64,000 bases of DNA from Ruegeria atlantica (GTDB lineage Bacteria > Pseudomonadota > Alphaproteobacteria > Rhodobacterales > Rhodobacteraceae), in contig NZ_CYPU01000011.1 of the NCBI RefSeq assembly GCF_001458195.1, forward strand, positions 62,001 to 126,000, read 5' to 3'. Below, piece by piece: positions 1 through 7,145 of this stretch. The stretch's first letter is position 1. Every line of letters begins with the position of its first letter. The translations under genes were made by a program, and so were the position numbers. The notes under the pieces are model-generated. The model made no database searches, was not told the DNA's origin, and saw nothing but the letters and a program-made list of their open reading frames with translations.

Positions 1-229
1 CATTCAGTGTGTCTTGGATCAATGCGCTGCCACGATCTGGTTCGATCTCCATGAATATTTCTTCGCGTATCAAATCCAAGTCATGCTTTTTTGCGTATCT
101 GCGTATCATTTCCTTCTGGTAGCGAATGGTGCGGCTGACCTCAGCGGCTTCATCTACGTCCGACGGCAAATCGACGAAGTGCGCCCAAGTGACTGGGAGC
201 GTCCAATAAAATCCAACCGCCTTTTCCAC
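1..229 (-). CDS. Resolvase-like protein, N-terminal part (runs off left edge)
   Basis: On the minus strand a reading frame opens at a GTG (229-227) and stays open to base 1. A GGAAGG lies about 9 bases upstream of the GTG, and a stop codon precedes it in frame. The 76 visible residues contain the stretches RTIRYQKEMIRRYAKK and LIREEIFMEIEPDRGS. These resemble the segment after the catalytic serine of serine-recombinase catalytic domains, where a query helix is followed by 'E.F.EI.S.R'. The usual N-terminal YxRVS-type motif is replaced by GFYWTLPVTWAHF, so the catalytic serine is not evident and the protein may be a resolvase-fold protein without recombinase activity. Family assignment is by eye and weak; the rest of the gene lies outside the window. 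Confidence 0.45.
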   Translation of the reverse strand, partial: MEKAVGFYWTLPVTWAHFVDLPSDVDEAAEVSRTIRYQKEMIRRYAKKHDLDLIREEIFMEIEPDRGSALIQDTLN

Positions 230-336
230 TCTTTTTTACCTTCCAAGTGACCAAATCCGCAAAATCCCGAGGCATCCGACGCGACTTAATAAGCCGATGT
301 AGATTCCTGGAAATCGAAAAACACGGAGTCTTCCAT

Positions 337-2118
337 ATGAGCAGCGATACTCAATCATTTGCAGCAATTCTTCCTCAAGTCATCACCGCAGTCGAGACTG
401 TTGGTGCCATGATCCGTGCAGAGTTCCACCGCCCAGGCGGACCTCGCGGTACGTCACACAAAGCTGCAGTGGACACCGAAGCAGAGCTCTTTCTGAAGAA
501 TGAACTGATGTCACTCCACCCAGCTTCCTGGCTTGGTGAAGAAACGGATAGCTGCGAGGTCGATTGTTCCGACATCTGGATCGTAGACCCGCACGATGGA
601 ACTGCAGACTTCATGAACGGTCTACGTGGGTCTGCGGTCTCAGTGGCGCTCCTAAGTGAAGGTCGGCCCGTGCTTGGTGTCGTTTACGCACCAACAGCGC
701 CCGATGACAGCGGTGACATGATTTCTTGGGCTTTGGGCGCGGAACTCATCCGAAATGGACGTGCTGTGGAGCCTGAACCAACAAGCGGCAACCCAGTGAT
801 CGCTCTCAATGCCGACGCAGCAAACTATGCGCTTCCAAACCACATCTCATTTGGTGGAGCTCGCGTGCGACCGCTCCCGAGCCCGGCTTATCGGGCAGCC
901 CTGGCTGCCGTGGGCGAGGTCGACGCTGCGATCAGCCTGGTGCAGGGGCTGTCGTCTTGGGACATTGCTGGAGGACATGCGCTGCTTATCGGTGCTGGTA
1001 AAGCCATGGTTCAGTTGGATGGGCAAGAGCTGAACTATGCTTCGAACTGGTTTCAAGGCTTCATTGCGGGCTCGGCTGACATCGTTTGCAGACTGTCATC
1101 GGTCCAAGTGTCTTCCAGCGGAAGAATTGATAGGAAACCGGCTGTTCCAAGCACCAGAACCGGTTCGGCTCCGTTGCTTTCACGCGCTCACGGGACAATG
1201 CTGGGGCAGCTGGCGGGCGATGCACTTGGATCGTTCGTCGAGTTTCTGGACCCTCAAACGATCCTAGATCGCCACCCTGAGGGCGTCGTCGAATTACGCG
1301 ATGGCGGAACGTGGAACCTGATATCGGGTCAGCCCACGGACGACAGTGAAATGGCGCTTGCGCTTGCAAGAAGCATTTGCGCTCGCAAACGATATGTCAG
1401 CAACGACGTAGCTCAGGCCTACATCGACTGGCGAAACTCGGGTCCCTTTGACATCGGTCATACGACATCGAGTGCTATCTCGGCGTTGGAGGCAGGTGAA
1501 CTCGTGCAATCCGAGAGCCAGGCCAATGGCGCTTTGATGCGTGCTTGTCCAATCGGGATTTTTTCCGTTGGCAATCCAAAGCTTGCAGCGCTGCTCGCGC
1601 GCCAGGACGCGTCCTTGACGCACCCCAACAGCATCACGATGGCCGCAAACGCCGCATATGTTGCAGCAATCTCAGTGGGCGTTGCTGGGGGCGAAGAAGA
1701 GGAAATGTGGGCTGCAGCCTACAGCCACGCTGGAGAAGATGAAGGGGCCGACATGGTTCGAAATAGGCTCTTGGCGGCCAGATCGAACCGCCCTCAAGAC
1801 TTCCAACACCAGATGGGTTGGGCACTCACGGCTTTTCAAAATGCATTTTTTTGCTTGATGTCCGAGCAAACGCTGCGGGACGCGGTAGTGGGCACAGTCG
1901 CTTTTGGTGGAGATACCGATACAAATGGTGCAATTTGCGGTGCCCTGTTGGGCGCGCGGCAGGGACGGGACGCCGTGCCGTTGCAATGGCGAAATTCGGT
2001 ATTGTCCTGTCGACCGGTTGCCGCAGTCGGAGTTCATCACCCAAGACCGCAGGCTTATTGGCCGGACAATGTCCTTGAGTTATCTGAAGCGCTATTGGTT
2101 GCGAGGACAATTAAATGA
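337..2118 (+). CDS. Inositol monophosphatase-like / ADP-ribosylglycohydrolase fusion protein
   Basis: This 593-residue protein joins two hydrolases. Residues about 1-265 resemble the inositol monophosphatase/3'(2'),5'-bisphosphate nucleotidase family: a GEE metal-binding motif near 68-70, DPHDGTADF at 84-92 (family form DPIDGTxNF) and WDIAGG near 208. Residues about 285-590 resemble ADP-ribosylglycohydrolases (DraG/ARH fold): a GxLxGDALG-type start, PTDDSEMALALARS, and GGDTDTNGAICGALLGA near the C-terminus, whose Asp residues bind two Mg ions in the family. ATG 337 is chosen because GGAG (325-328) sits 8 bases upstream; a longer GTG form from 247 lacks this. The stop overlaps the next gene by four bases (ATGA). 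The pairing suggests removal of a phosphate and an ADP-ribosyl group from related substrates, such as a nucleotide signal or modified RNA or protein; that role is inference. Confidence 0.85.
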   Translation: MSSDTQSFAAILPQVITAVETVGAMIRAEFHRPGGPRGTSHKAAVDTEAELFLKNELMSLHPASWLGEETDSCEVDCSDIWIVDPHDGTADFMNGLRGSAVSVALLSEGRPVLGVVYAPTAPDDSGDMISWALGAELIRNGRAVEPEPTSGNPVIALNADAANYALPNHISFGGARVRPLPSPAYRAALAAVGEVDAAISLVQGLSSWDIAGGHALLIGAGKAMVQLDGQELNYASNWFQGFIAGSADIVCRLSSVQVSSSGRIDRKPAVPSTRTGSAPLLSRAHGTMLGQLAGDALGSFVEFLDPQTILDRHPEGVVELRDGGTWNLISGQPTDDSEMALALARSICARKRYVSNDVAQAYIDWRNSGPFDIGHTTSSAISALEAGELVQSESQANGALMRACPIGIFSVGNPKLAALLARQDASLTHPNSITMAANAAYVAAISVGVAGGEEEEMWAAAYSHAGEDEGADMVRNRLLAARSNRPQDFQHQMGWALTAFQNAFFCLMSEQTLRDAVVGTVAFGGDTDTNGAICGALLGARQGRDAVPLQWRNSVLSCRPVAAVGVHHPRPQAYWPDNVLELSEALLVARTIK

Positions 2119-2375
2119 GCGACCTCAAAAATTTGAGCAGACAGAGACGGGTTATTCTGCAAATCAAGATCGACGGTCATATCGAGGCCGCGATCTTTGC
2201 TGCTAAGGCCAATGGCATTGGCCTTTCCGAAGCAATTTCTCTAACCTCCAGAGCTTTGGTCAAAGAAATGGCCGCCAACAGCATGGACCGAGATAAGGTG
2301 CACCGTTTTCTATCCAGTGCCCTGAGGAGTGTTTTTGCTGAGTGTGAAGAGAGGTCACCTCGGTATAAAAACTAG
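2115..2375 (+). CDS. Hypothetical protein coupled to the phosphatase/ADP-ribosylglycohydrolase gene
   Basis: The 86-residue product is not recognised. Its ATG sits inside the ATGA overlap with the upstream fusion gene, so the two are probably translated together and function in the same process. It is mainly helical by appearance, with the segment IEAAIFAAKANGIGLSEAI resembling an amphipathic helix pair, and a charged C-terminus (ECEERSPRYKN). No transmembrane segment or signal peptide is visible. It could be an accessory or regulatory subunit of the upstream enzyme. Confidence 0.6.
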   Translation: MSDLKNLSRQRRVILQIKIDGHIEAAIFAAKANGIGLSEAISLTSRALVKEMAANSMDRDKVHRFLSSALRSVFAECEERSPRYKN

Positions 2376-2790
2376 CTGCGTAAGTTCGACCCAACCTAGA
2401 TGTCAGAATTGATAGCGTCCTGATATGTTGGGACGTTGCCTCCCCCTAACCTCACGCGGCTTTGGAAAATGTGCTTAATTCGGTTGAGATGCTCTTAGTC
2501 AAACCATTTAAAGGGCGACGTGCAAAATCCAGCCGTCGCACATGATTCACATTACATGGGTAGGTGGGACCGGTCTTCGCAATCGTCGCTATGAATCGCT
2601 AACCTGTCATCCGAGAAAACAATCTAGAATTCAGCTTCGAGCCCAGTCTCTTCATTCAGAGAATCCGAAGCAACGGTCGCAAGGGGTGTAGGACTCGAGT
2701 CCGATGGCCGACTTCAACTCAACGCGCTGGTTCGCGAGCGTAACCCAGATGGGCGATAATAGCTTGGGGAGATAGACTGGCTAGTTCAAG
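2376..2790. other. Gene-free stretch
   Basis: No convincing coding frame, RNA gene or repeat was seen in these 415 bases. They separate the rightward phosphatase operon from the leftward DUF3127 gene, so any terminators of the two convergent units should lie here, but no strong hairpin with a T-run was recognised. Confidence 0.4.
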
Positions 2791-3144
2791 TTAGAATGGT
2801 ATATCATCATCAAGGTGACTGGCAGCCCCACTTGGTGCGCTTTCAAATGCTGGATAAGAAGCATCTTGTTGATTGTCAGCGCCAGCCCTAGAAATTTTCC
2901 ACGCCTTAACATCTGTGTACCAGCGACCATTATACTCACGGCTTTCCAGGTCTATGGAAACAGTCAGGCTTTCATCTTTCCTAATTTCGAATTGGTCAAT
3001 TTTGTCTCCCCACGCCATGAAGCAAATCTTCTTTGGATATTGGCCGTCAGTTTCCAACACGTACTCTTGCTTCCGCCACGTTCCGTTTGCCGAGGCCCCC
3101 GATTTTTCTGGCAAGATTTCAATTATTTTCCCGCTAATTTCCAT
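2791..3144 (-). CDS. DUF3127 single-stranded DNA-binding-like OB-fold protein
   Basis: The 117-residue protein starts MEISGKIIEILPEKSG and continues with NGTWRKQEYVLET, YPKKICFMAWGDKID and REYNGRWYTDVKAW, which is the pattern of the DUF3127 family, an SSB-related OB-fold group. It ends in HLDDDIPF, which matches the acidic C-terminal tip (DDDIPF) through which bacterial SSB proteins recruit partner enzymes. It probably coats single-stranded DNA and recruits a host or element-encoded enzyme. The family is best known from Bacteroidetes, so its presence here suggests transfer (inference). Two small leftward genes lie just upstream and may form an operon with it. A second, conventional SSB is encoded at 17841-18275. 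Confidence 0.8.
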   Translation of the reverse strand: MEISGKIIEILPEKSGASANGTWRKQEYVLETDGQYPKKICFMAWGDKIDQFEIRKDESLTVSIDLESREYNGRWYTDVKAWKISRAGADNQQDASYPAFESAPSGAASHLDDDIPF

Positions 3145-3192
3145 AGTGAAAGCCTCTATCCAGAAAGTCCAATTTGCCGTGGGTGTTCTGGA

Positions 3193-3441
3193 TTACATCA
3201 TGCAAAAACACAGAATACCATCGAATGTAGCAAGTGAATGGATACTTGGTGGATTTTTTTTGGTGAACTCTTTGCGGCAATGACCAATGCTGTAGTACCC
3301 TATCGCACTCTTTTCTTCGGCAGTGCAGTCGGATTTTGATGCCTCGTGTTCAGCATCTTCTCCTTTTGGATTGGCCCAGCGTATGTCAATTTGTGTTTTG
3401 AAAATTTGAGCAGACTTTAAAGCGCTACTGGGGCTCGGCAA
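3193..3441 (-). CDS. Hypothetical small protein upstream of the DUF3127 gene
   Basis: An 82-residue frame, read from a TTG at 3441, ends 48 bases before the DUF3127 gene. It has a charged middle part (NPKGEDAEHEASKSDC) and a Cys/His-containing second half (IGYYSIGHCRKEF, then ILCFCMM at the C-terminus). No family was recognised and no good ribosome binding site was seen, so the start is uncertain. The codon pattern looks more coding-like than random, but the call rests mainly on position and strand shared with its neighbours. Confidence 0.35.
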   Translation of the reverse strand: MPSPSSALKSAQIFKTQIDIRWANPKGEDAEHEASKSDCTAEEKSAIGYYSIGHCRKEFTKKNPPSIHSLATFDGILCFCMM

Positions 3442-3577
3442 GCATCAGTTCGGCGCATTTTTTGCAAGTCGGTATTGGATTTTCGCTAACCGTTTGCCTA
3501 TAAGTTCTTTGGCCGCATGGCGTCTGATTTGTTGCTCTTTGAGTCTTCCTCAAAATCTCTTCTAGTTCCAATAGCAT
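3425..3577 (-). CDS. Small zinc-ribbon-like protein (about 50 residues)
   Basis: A short minus-strand frame starts at ATG 3577 (or at a TTG two codons later, which has an AGGA about six bases upstream) and stops at 3425. It contains TPCGQRTY and, further on, PTCKKCAELMLAEPQ at the C-terminus. The CxxC pair together with the earlier cysteine suggests a small metal-binding ribbon. It slightly overlaps the following small gene in another frame and leads into the DUF3127 gene, so the three may be a small DNA-binding operon. The IS element at 3643 lies just upstream and may have separated the operon from its promoter. Confidence 0.4.
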   Translation of the reverse strand: MLLELEEILRKTQRATNQTPCGQRTYRQTVSENPIPTCKKCAELMLAEPQ

Positions 3578-3642
3578 CCTGCGTCGGCAACAGGGTTACA
3601 TTCATGTCAATGTGCTTGCCGCAGAATAAGGTGTCCGGTCTA

Positions 3643-3656
3643 GGGTCAGGATGCAT
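3643..3656 (+). repeat. IS left terminal inverted repeat
   Basis: The 14 bases match the right terminal repeat (4461-4474, inverted) at 13 positions; the only difference is a G/T change three bases from the inner end. Confidence 0.8.
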
Positions 3657-3706
3657 TGATTTTTGCTGCGCTGCGTGATTCACGGCTCCCAAAACGGAGC
3701 GGTGAC

Positions 3707-4054
3707 GTGAAAGACCTTTATTGGCTAACCGACGAGCAGATGGCGAAGCTCGCCCCCTTCTTCCCAAAGTCGCACGGCAAGCCTCGGGTTGATGACAAAC
3801 GGGTGTTGAGCGGGATTATCTTCATCAATCGCAATGGGTTGCGCTGGAGAGACGCCCCGGAAGCCTACGGGCCTCACAAGACCCTCTACAGCCGGTGGAA
3901 GCGTTGGAGCGAGAAAGGCATCTTCGCGCGGAGGATGGCCGGTCTCGCCGCCGAGCACAGCGAAAAGAAGACGGTCATGATTGACGCGACCTATCTAAAG
4001 GCACACCGAACCGCGACCAGTATGGCCGCGAAAAAGGGGGGCGTGGCCGCCTGA
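3707..4054 (+). CDS. IS5-family transposase, frame A
   Basis: This frame encodes the N-terminal half of the transposase: the DUF4096-like start KDLYWLTDEQMAKLAPFFP, the GxxW/RDAPEAYGP segment, and the first catalytic Asp in VMIDATYLKAHR. The GTG at 3707 is chosen because GGAG (3696-3699) lies 7 bases upstream. Near its end the run of five A and six G (4031-4041) is a plausible slippery site where a -1 shift moves ribosomes into frame B, giving the full DDE transposase, as in other two-frame IS5 relatives. Without the shift, translation ends at 4054. Confidence 0.85.
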   Translation: MKDLYWLTDEQMAKLAPFFPKSHGKPRVDDKRVLSGIIFINRNGLRWRDAPEAYGPHKTLYSRWKRWSEKGIFARRMAGLAAEHSEKKTVMIDATYLKAHRTATSMAAKKGGVAA

Positions 4055-4074
4055 TCGGCAGAACCAAGGGCGGC

Positions 4075-4464
4075 ATGAATACCAAATTGCACGCCATCTG
4101 TGATAGCAAAAGGCGGCCTTTGAACCTCTTTGTCACCGCTGGCCAGGTTAGTGATTACATCGGTGCTCGGGCTCTGCTCAGCAGCATTCCAAACGCGGAC
4201 TGGCTACTCGGTGATCGTGGCTATGACGCCGATTGGTTCCGAGATGCGTTGAAAGACAAAGGGATACGCGCCTGCATCCCCGGTCGAAAGCAACGCAAGA
4301 CGCCAGTAAAATACGACAAGCGCCGATACAAAAGGCGAAACCGCATCGAGATCATGTTTGGCAGGCTCAAGGATTGGAGGCGCGTCGCGACACGCTACGA
4401 CAGGTGTCTGAAAGTCTTCCTATCAGCCATCGCACTCGCGGCTCTAGTCATTTACTGGTTATGA
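4075..4464 (+). CDS. IS5-family transposase, frame B
   Basis: The frame carries the second catalytic Asp in LLGDRGYDADWF and the catalytic Glu in the RRNRIEIMFGRLKDWRR motif (the Y(2)R(3)E(6)K signature region of IS4/IS5-type transposases). The frame is open leftwards into the slippery run near 4036, where the residues RLIGRTKGGMNTKLHA continue the transposase fold, so the ATG at 4075 is probably only an internal codon of the A-B fusion. Together, A and B are about the normal length for an IS427-group transposase. Confidence 0.85.
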   Translation: MNTKLHAICDSKRRPLNLFVTAGQVSDYIGARALLSSIPNADWLLGDRGYDADWFRDALKDKGIRACIPGRKQRKTPVKYDKRRYKRRNRIEIMFGRLKDWRRVATRYDRCLKVFLSAIALAALVIYWL

Positions 4465-4474
4465 ATCCTGACCC
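4461..4474 (-). repeat. IS right terminal inverted repeat
   Basis: This is the inverted partner of the left terminal repeat; the outermost bases CCC are followed by the flanking TA. Confidence 0.8.
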
Positions 4475-4670
4475 TAGCTCAATTTGACCATTCGACGTTT
4501 TGATCTGAAACTGCCCTTTGCCATGACGGTCTTCTACTGTTCGATAGGGTGAAAGTTGACCCAAAATCAAAAGAAACTGGCAAGAAAAAAATGGTGATAG
4601 TTCCGGCGATTTCTACCTCAATTGCGGAGTAAATACTGAGGTCTGCAACGAGATGAGGGGGGGCGCTAAA

Positions 4671-5048
4671 ATGCTGGGATTTGGGGGGCGCAAAAAGAAA
4701 CATAAAGTTGAATGGGCTGCAAGATTGGCCGCCGACGAACTCTTGGATCAGGCTTTCAGCTTTTCTACGGTGAAAACACATGCATCCAAGCTGTGTTTAG
4801 ATGAAAAACAATCGCCAGAAATGCTGGCCGCTCAAACTGCCCTATGGTTTTTTCGAAATCCGGGTGAGAAATTTGAAGCGCTTTTGAAATCGCAGCTTTC
4901 AGCGAGAAAAATGGTTCTCAAATGGTATGAGGAAGGGCGGCTGCCTTCGATGCTACTCACGGCGTTCGAAAGCTCGCTACACAAAAAATACCATCCGAAT
5001 AACTTGGGAAAAACCAATGCAAGCGAGCAAGCTAAAGAAGCTTCATAA
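4671..5048 (+). CDS. Hypothetical protein, first of a three-gene cluster
   Basis: The 125-residue product starts MLGFGGRKKKHKVEWAARLA. ATG 4671 is preferred over ATG 4653 because a purine-rich AGGGGGG run lies just upstream of 4671. The protein looks soluble and helical, with KTHASKLCLDEKQSPEMLAAQTALWFFRN and a Lys-rich C-terminus; no domain is recognised. Its end overlaps the start of the next gene by 32 bases in another frame. The cluster sits between an IS element and an AraC regulator, in a region rich in accessory genes. Confidence 0.55.
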   Translation: MLGFGGRKKKHKVEWAARLAADELLDQAFSFSTVKTHASKLCLDEKQSPEMLAAQTALWFFRNPGEKFEALLKSQLSARKMVLKWYEEGRLPSMLLTAFESSLHKKYHPNNLGKTNASEQAKEAS

Positions 5049-5298
5049 ATCTCGCGAGTCGCTGCCACGACAATCGCAAAGAGTGATGATTGGTGACATC
5101 AATTTGGTGGCAAAACGCGCAGTTCGCCTGGGACTCTGCCCAGAAGGGTGGTTGCAAGATTCATCAATTACTATCAATCACCCGGATGGTCGAAAATCGA
5201 AGGCGGGATTGACGCGGGCTAGGGTAGTTAAAAACTGGCTGGAGTGCATTGCCCGTGCCGTCCCTACGGCGAAGAACCAGATTACTAGCAGGTGGTAA
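5017..5298 (+). CDS. Hypothetical basic protein
   Basis: A 93-residue basic protein begins MQASKLKKLHKSRESLPRQ and contains GLCPEGWLQD and KSKAGLTRARVVKNWLE. It is not recognised. Starting at ATG 5017 makes it overlap the previous gene by 32 bases, while an earlier start (4927) would overlap far more, so 5017 is preferred, although its ribosome binding site is weak (GGGA). The positive charge would suit nucleic-acid contact, which is only a guess. Confidence 0.45.
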   Translation: MQASKLKKLHKSRESLPRQSQRVMIGDINLVAKRAVRLGLCPEGWLQDSSITINHPDGRKSKAGLTRARVVKNWLECIARAVPTAKNQITSRW

Positions 5299-5310
5299 AT
5301 AGGATAGAAA

Positions 5311-5820
5311 ATGACCTTGGAAGAACTTTTGAAGTCTGACAAGACGACCCAAATCAATTGGTTGAAAAACAAACAACCGGACACTGATCTGGTGGAAATC
5401 TTTGTGCGCTCTTGGGAGGAACCATTGGGTTGCTATTACAATACCGACGCAACCTCATTTGATGACATGGTTTCTTACCCTGATGCCTACGATCTTGGAT
5501 GGGCTTTGCAAGAACGTATCCCGGAGATTTCAGACAATCGAGCCATATCCATAAACGACGGCGCAGTTCTTAATGCGCAGGAAAAATCGGCGACTAGGGA
5601 TATTGCGTTGGAGAAGGAAATGGAAAGCCTCGGCGGCTCGTTTTGTTCGGGTTACTTTGATACATGGAACAAAGACACTCAGCTCTTTGTCGCGTTCGAA
5701 GGGCCGAGCTTGGGGCAAGGTGGAATCAATTACCAATTTGAACGCATTTTTAGGTCAAAGGAAGCTGCAATCGAGCACTTCAAATCCAAGGGAGACCATT
5801 GGGTTGACGAATATCTGTAG
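5311..5820 (+). CDS. Hypothetical acidic protein
   Basis: This 169-residue protein starts at ATG 5311, with AGGA about 7 bases upstream and only 12 bases after the previous gene. It is acidic, with aromatic clusters such as GCYYNTDATSFDDM, SFCSGYFDTWNK and GDHWVDEYL at the C-terminus. No catalytic motif or membrane segment is visible. The alternation of a basic (previous gene) and an acidic protein is the sort of pattern seen in effector/immunity or toxin/antitoxin pairs, but nothing specific supports that here. Confidence 0.55.
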   Translation: MTLEELLKSDKTTQINWLKNKQPDTDLVEIFVRSWEEPLGCYYNTDATSFDDMVSYPDAYDLGWALQERIPEISDNRAISINDGAVLNAQEKSATRDIALEKEMESLGGSFCSGYFDTWNKDTQLFVAFEGPSLGQGGINYQFERIFRSKEAAIEHFKSKGDHWVDEYL

Positions 5821-6137
5821 GGAGTGACGAAGAAACCATCCCTCAGCTTAGGATGCAAATCTAGAAAATGAAATTTGTTTTGAGTGAGGTGACAGATTGG
5901 CGAGTCGCGGGAAACGATCCCAGCTCGTCGCCAATCCATCAGCCTGGCGAACATGATTTCGATCTGGTTGCATCGTTTCTAAGATCGCTTGTCGTACTCA
6001 GCCTACCTCATTTTCTGTTTCCGGCGGGGGGCCAAGCGGTTGCTCGGAGTACCTCATCAGAAACAGAACTCTTCAAAGTCTGTTCCCAGGTCGTCCGATG
6101 AACCCAAGAAGAGCTTGAGGAAATAGTAAGCAGAAGG
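5821..6137. other. Convergent intergenic stretch
   Basis: These 317 bases separate the unknown rightward cluster from the leftward AraC-type gene. A short plus-strand frame (5868-6101) lacks a ribosome binding site and family resemblance, and is not called. No clear terminator was seen. Confidence 0.35.
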
Positions 6138-7145
6138 TCATCCAGCTCGCGATGTAATGCTGAAATCTCTCGGTGCAGTCCCAGTCCAACGTTTGAATGC
6201 TGTGGAGAATGCCGCTTGGTCAGCGTAGCCCAGAGCAAATGATATTTCCGAAAGTGTCATCCCATCTTTCATCAGCGTTTTTGAAAGGTCAAACCTCAAC
6301 TCGTCCACGATCGTTCGAAAACTGGTACCGTCGTCTTTGAGGCGGCGTGCGAAAGTGCTAGCGCTCATGCCAAGGCTGGACGCCACATCATTGGCTGAAA
6401 GCATCTTCGACGGTAGGGACTTCGTGAGCAGTCCTTCTACTTGTGATCGAAGTGCCATTTTGTTCTTAGGACGCTCTGCTAGGAGCCGATCCCCGTATTC
6501 CGTCAGGTGCTCTCTCAACTTCAAATCGTACGTGGGAATGGGTAGATCCAAAGTCGAATGGGACAAAATGATCTCCAGGCTTTCGGCTCCGAAAACGACT
6601 GGAAATCCGGCGAGTTTCTCAAACTCCCGCGCTGAATTTCGCACTTCATGATCAAAACGGAGTTCAATTGGGTAGAAAGCCGATTGAGTAATGTGCCTCA
6701 TTCGAGACAGTACACCAAACAACAAAAATTCTGTGTGTCGGTGATATTTGGAATAGCCAGCGTCCTTCCATGAGACTTCGAAGGATGCTGCGTTGCTGGA
6801 AAGCTTCAAAGCATAGAATACAGCAGGGTCGATGATTTCGTGAAACCTAGAGGTATTTTCGATCGCTGCTCTAAGGTCTTTGGAATACTTACTTATGTAT
6901 CCGGTGACGCTATTCGATACTTTCCAACATAGCCCAGCTTTGGCTCCAAAGGTGATGTCGCCTAATGCGTCGCAGGCCTCCCGAACAATTTTTGCTTCTG
7001 TTTCGTAGTCGAAGAATTTTGCCTGTTCGGCATCGCGACGGGATATTCCACATTTGATAAGGATCTTGTTCACGGTTTCCCGATCACATCCCTCTTTTTC
7101 CATGGCGCTAATCAAATGCCTTAGTCGAGCAGCATCGATTTTCAT
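6138..7145 (-). CDS. AraC-family transcriptional regulator with arabinose-binding-like N-terminal domain
   Basis: The 335-residue protein has the layout of the large AraC/XylS subgroup with an N-terminal Arabinose_bd (PF12625-type) domain. The front part shows SKYSKDLRAAIENTSRFHEII-like and FPIELRFDHEVRN-like stretches. The C-terminal 90 residues form the double helix-turn-helix: LSANDVASSLGMSASTFARRLKDDGTSFRTIVDELR and TLSEISFALGYADQAAFSTAFKRWTGTAPRDF. It binds DNA and probably responds to a small molecule. ATG 7145 has GGTGAG about 9 bases upstream. It stands alone, so its targets cannot be read from an operon; the divergent 560-base spacer to the right is a possible target. Confidence 0.9.
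   Translation of the reverse strand: MKIDAARLRHLISAMEKEGCDRETVNKILIKCGISRRDAEQAKFFDYETEAKIVREACDALGDITFGAKAGLCWKVSNSVTGYISKYSKDLRAAIENTSRFHEIIDPAVFYALKLSSNAASFEVSWKDAGYSKYHRHTEFLLFGVLSRMRHITQSAFYPIELRFDHEVRNSAREFEKLAGFPVVFGAESLEIILSHSTLDLPIPTYDLKLREHLTEYGDRLLAERPKNKMALRSQVEGLLTKSLPSKMLSANDVASSLGMSASTFARRLKDDGTSFRTIVDELRFDLSKTLMKDGMTLSEISFALGYADQAAFSTAFKRWTGTAPRDFSITSRAG

Larger units (their letters stand above)
3643..4474 (+). mobile_element. IS5-family (IS427-group-like) insertion sequence, 832 bp
   Basis: The element is bounded by imperfect terminal inverted repeats: GGGTCAGGATGCAT on the left (3643-3656) and its complement with one mismatch on the right (4461-4474). A TA dinucleotide flanks each end (3641-3642 and 4475-4476), fitting the short target duplication of this group; the flanks read CTAG on both sides, so the exact boundary may shift by a base or two. 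It contains two overlapping transposase frames joined by a probable -1 frameshift. Both frames look complete, so the copy may be functional. It lies between two small-gene clusters and was not seen to break a recognisable gene. Confidence 0.85.

Noticed and set aside
5868-6101. Plus-strand frame of 77 codons between convergent genes
   Set aside because: No ribosome site, atypical composition, overlaps the presumed terminator area.
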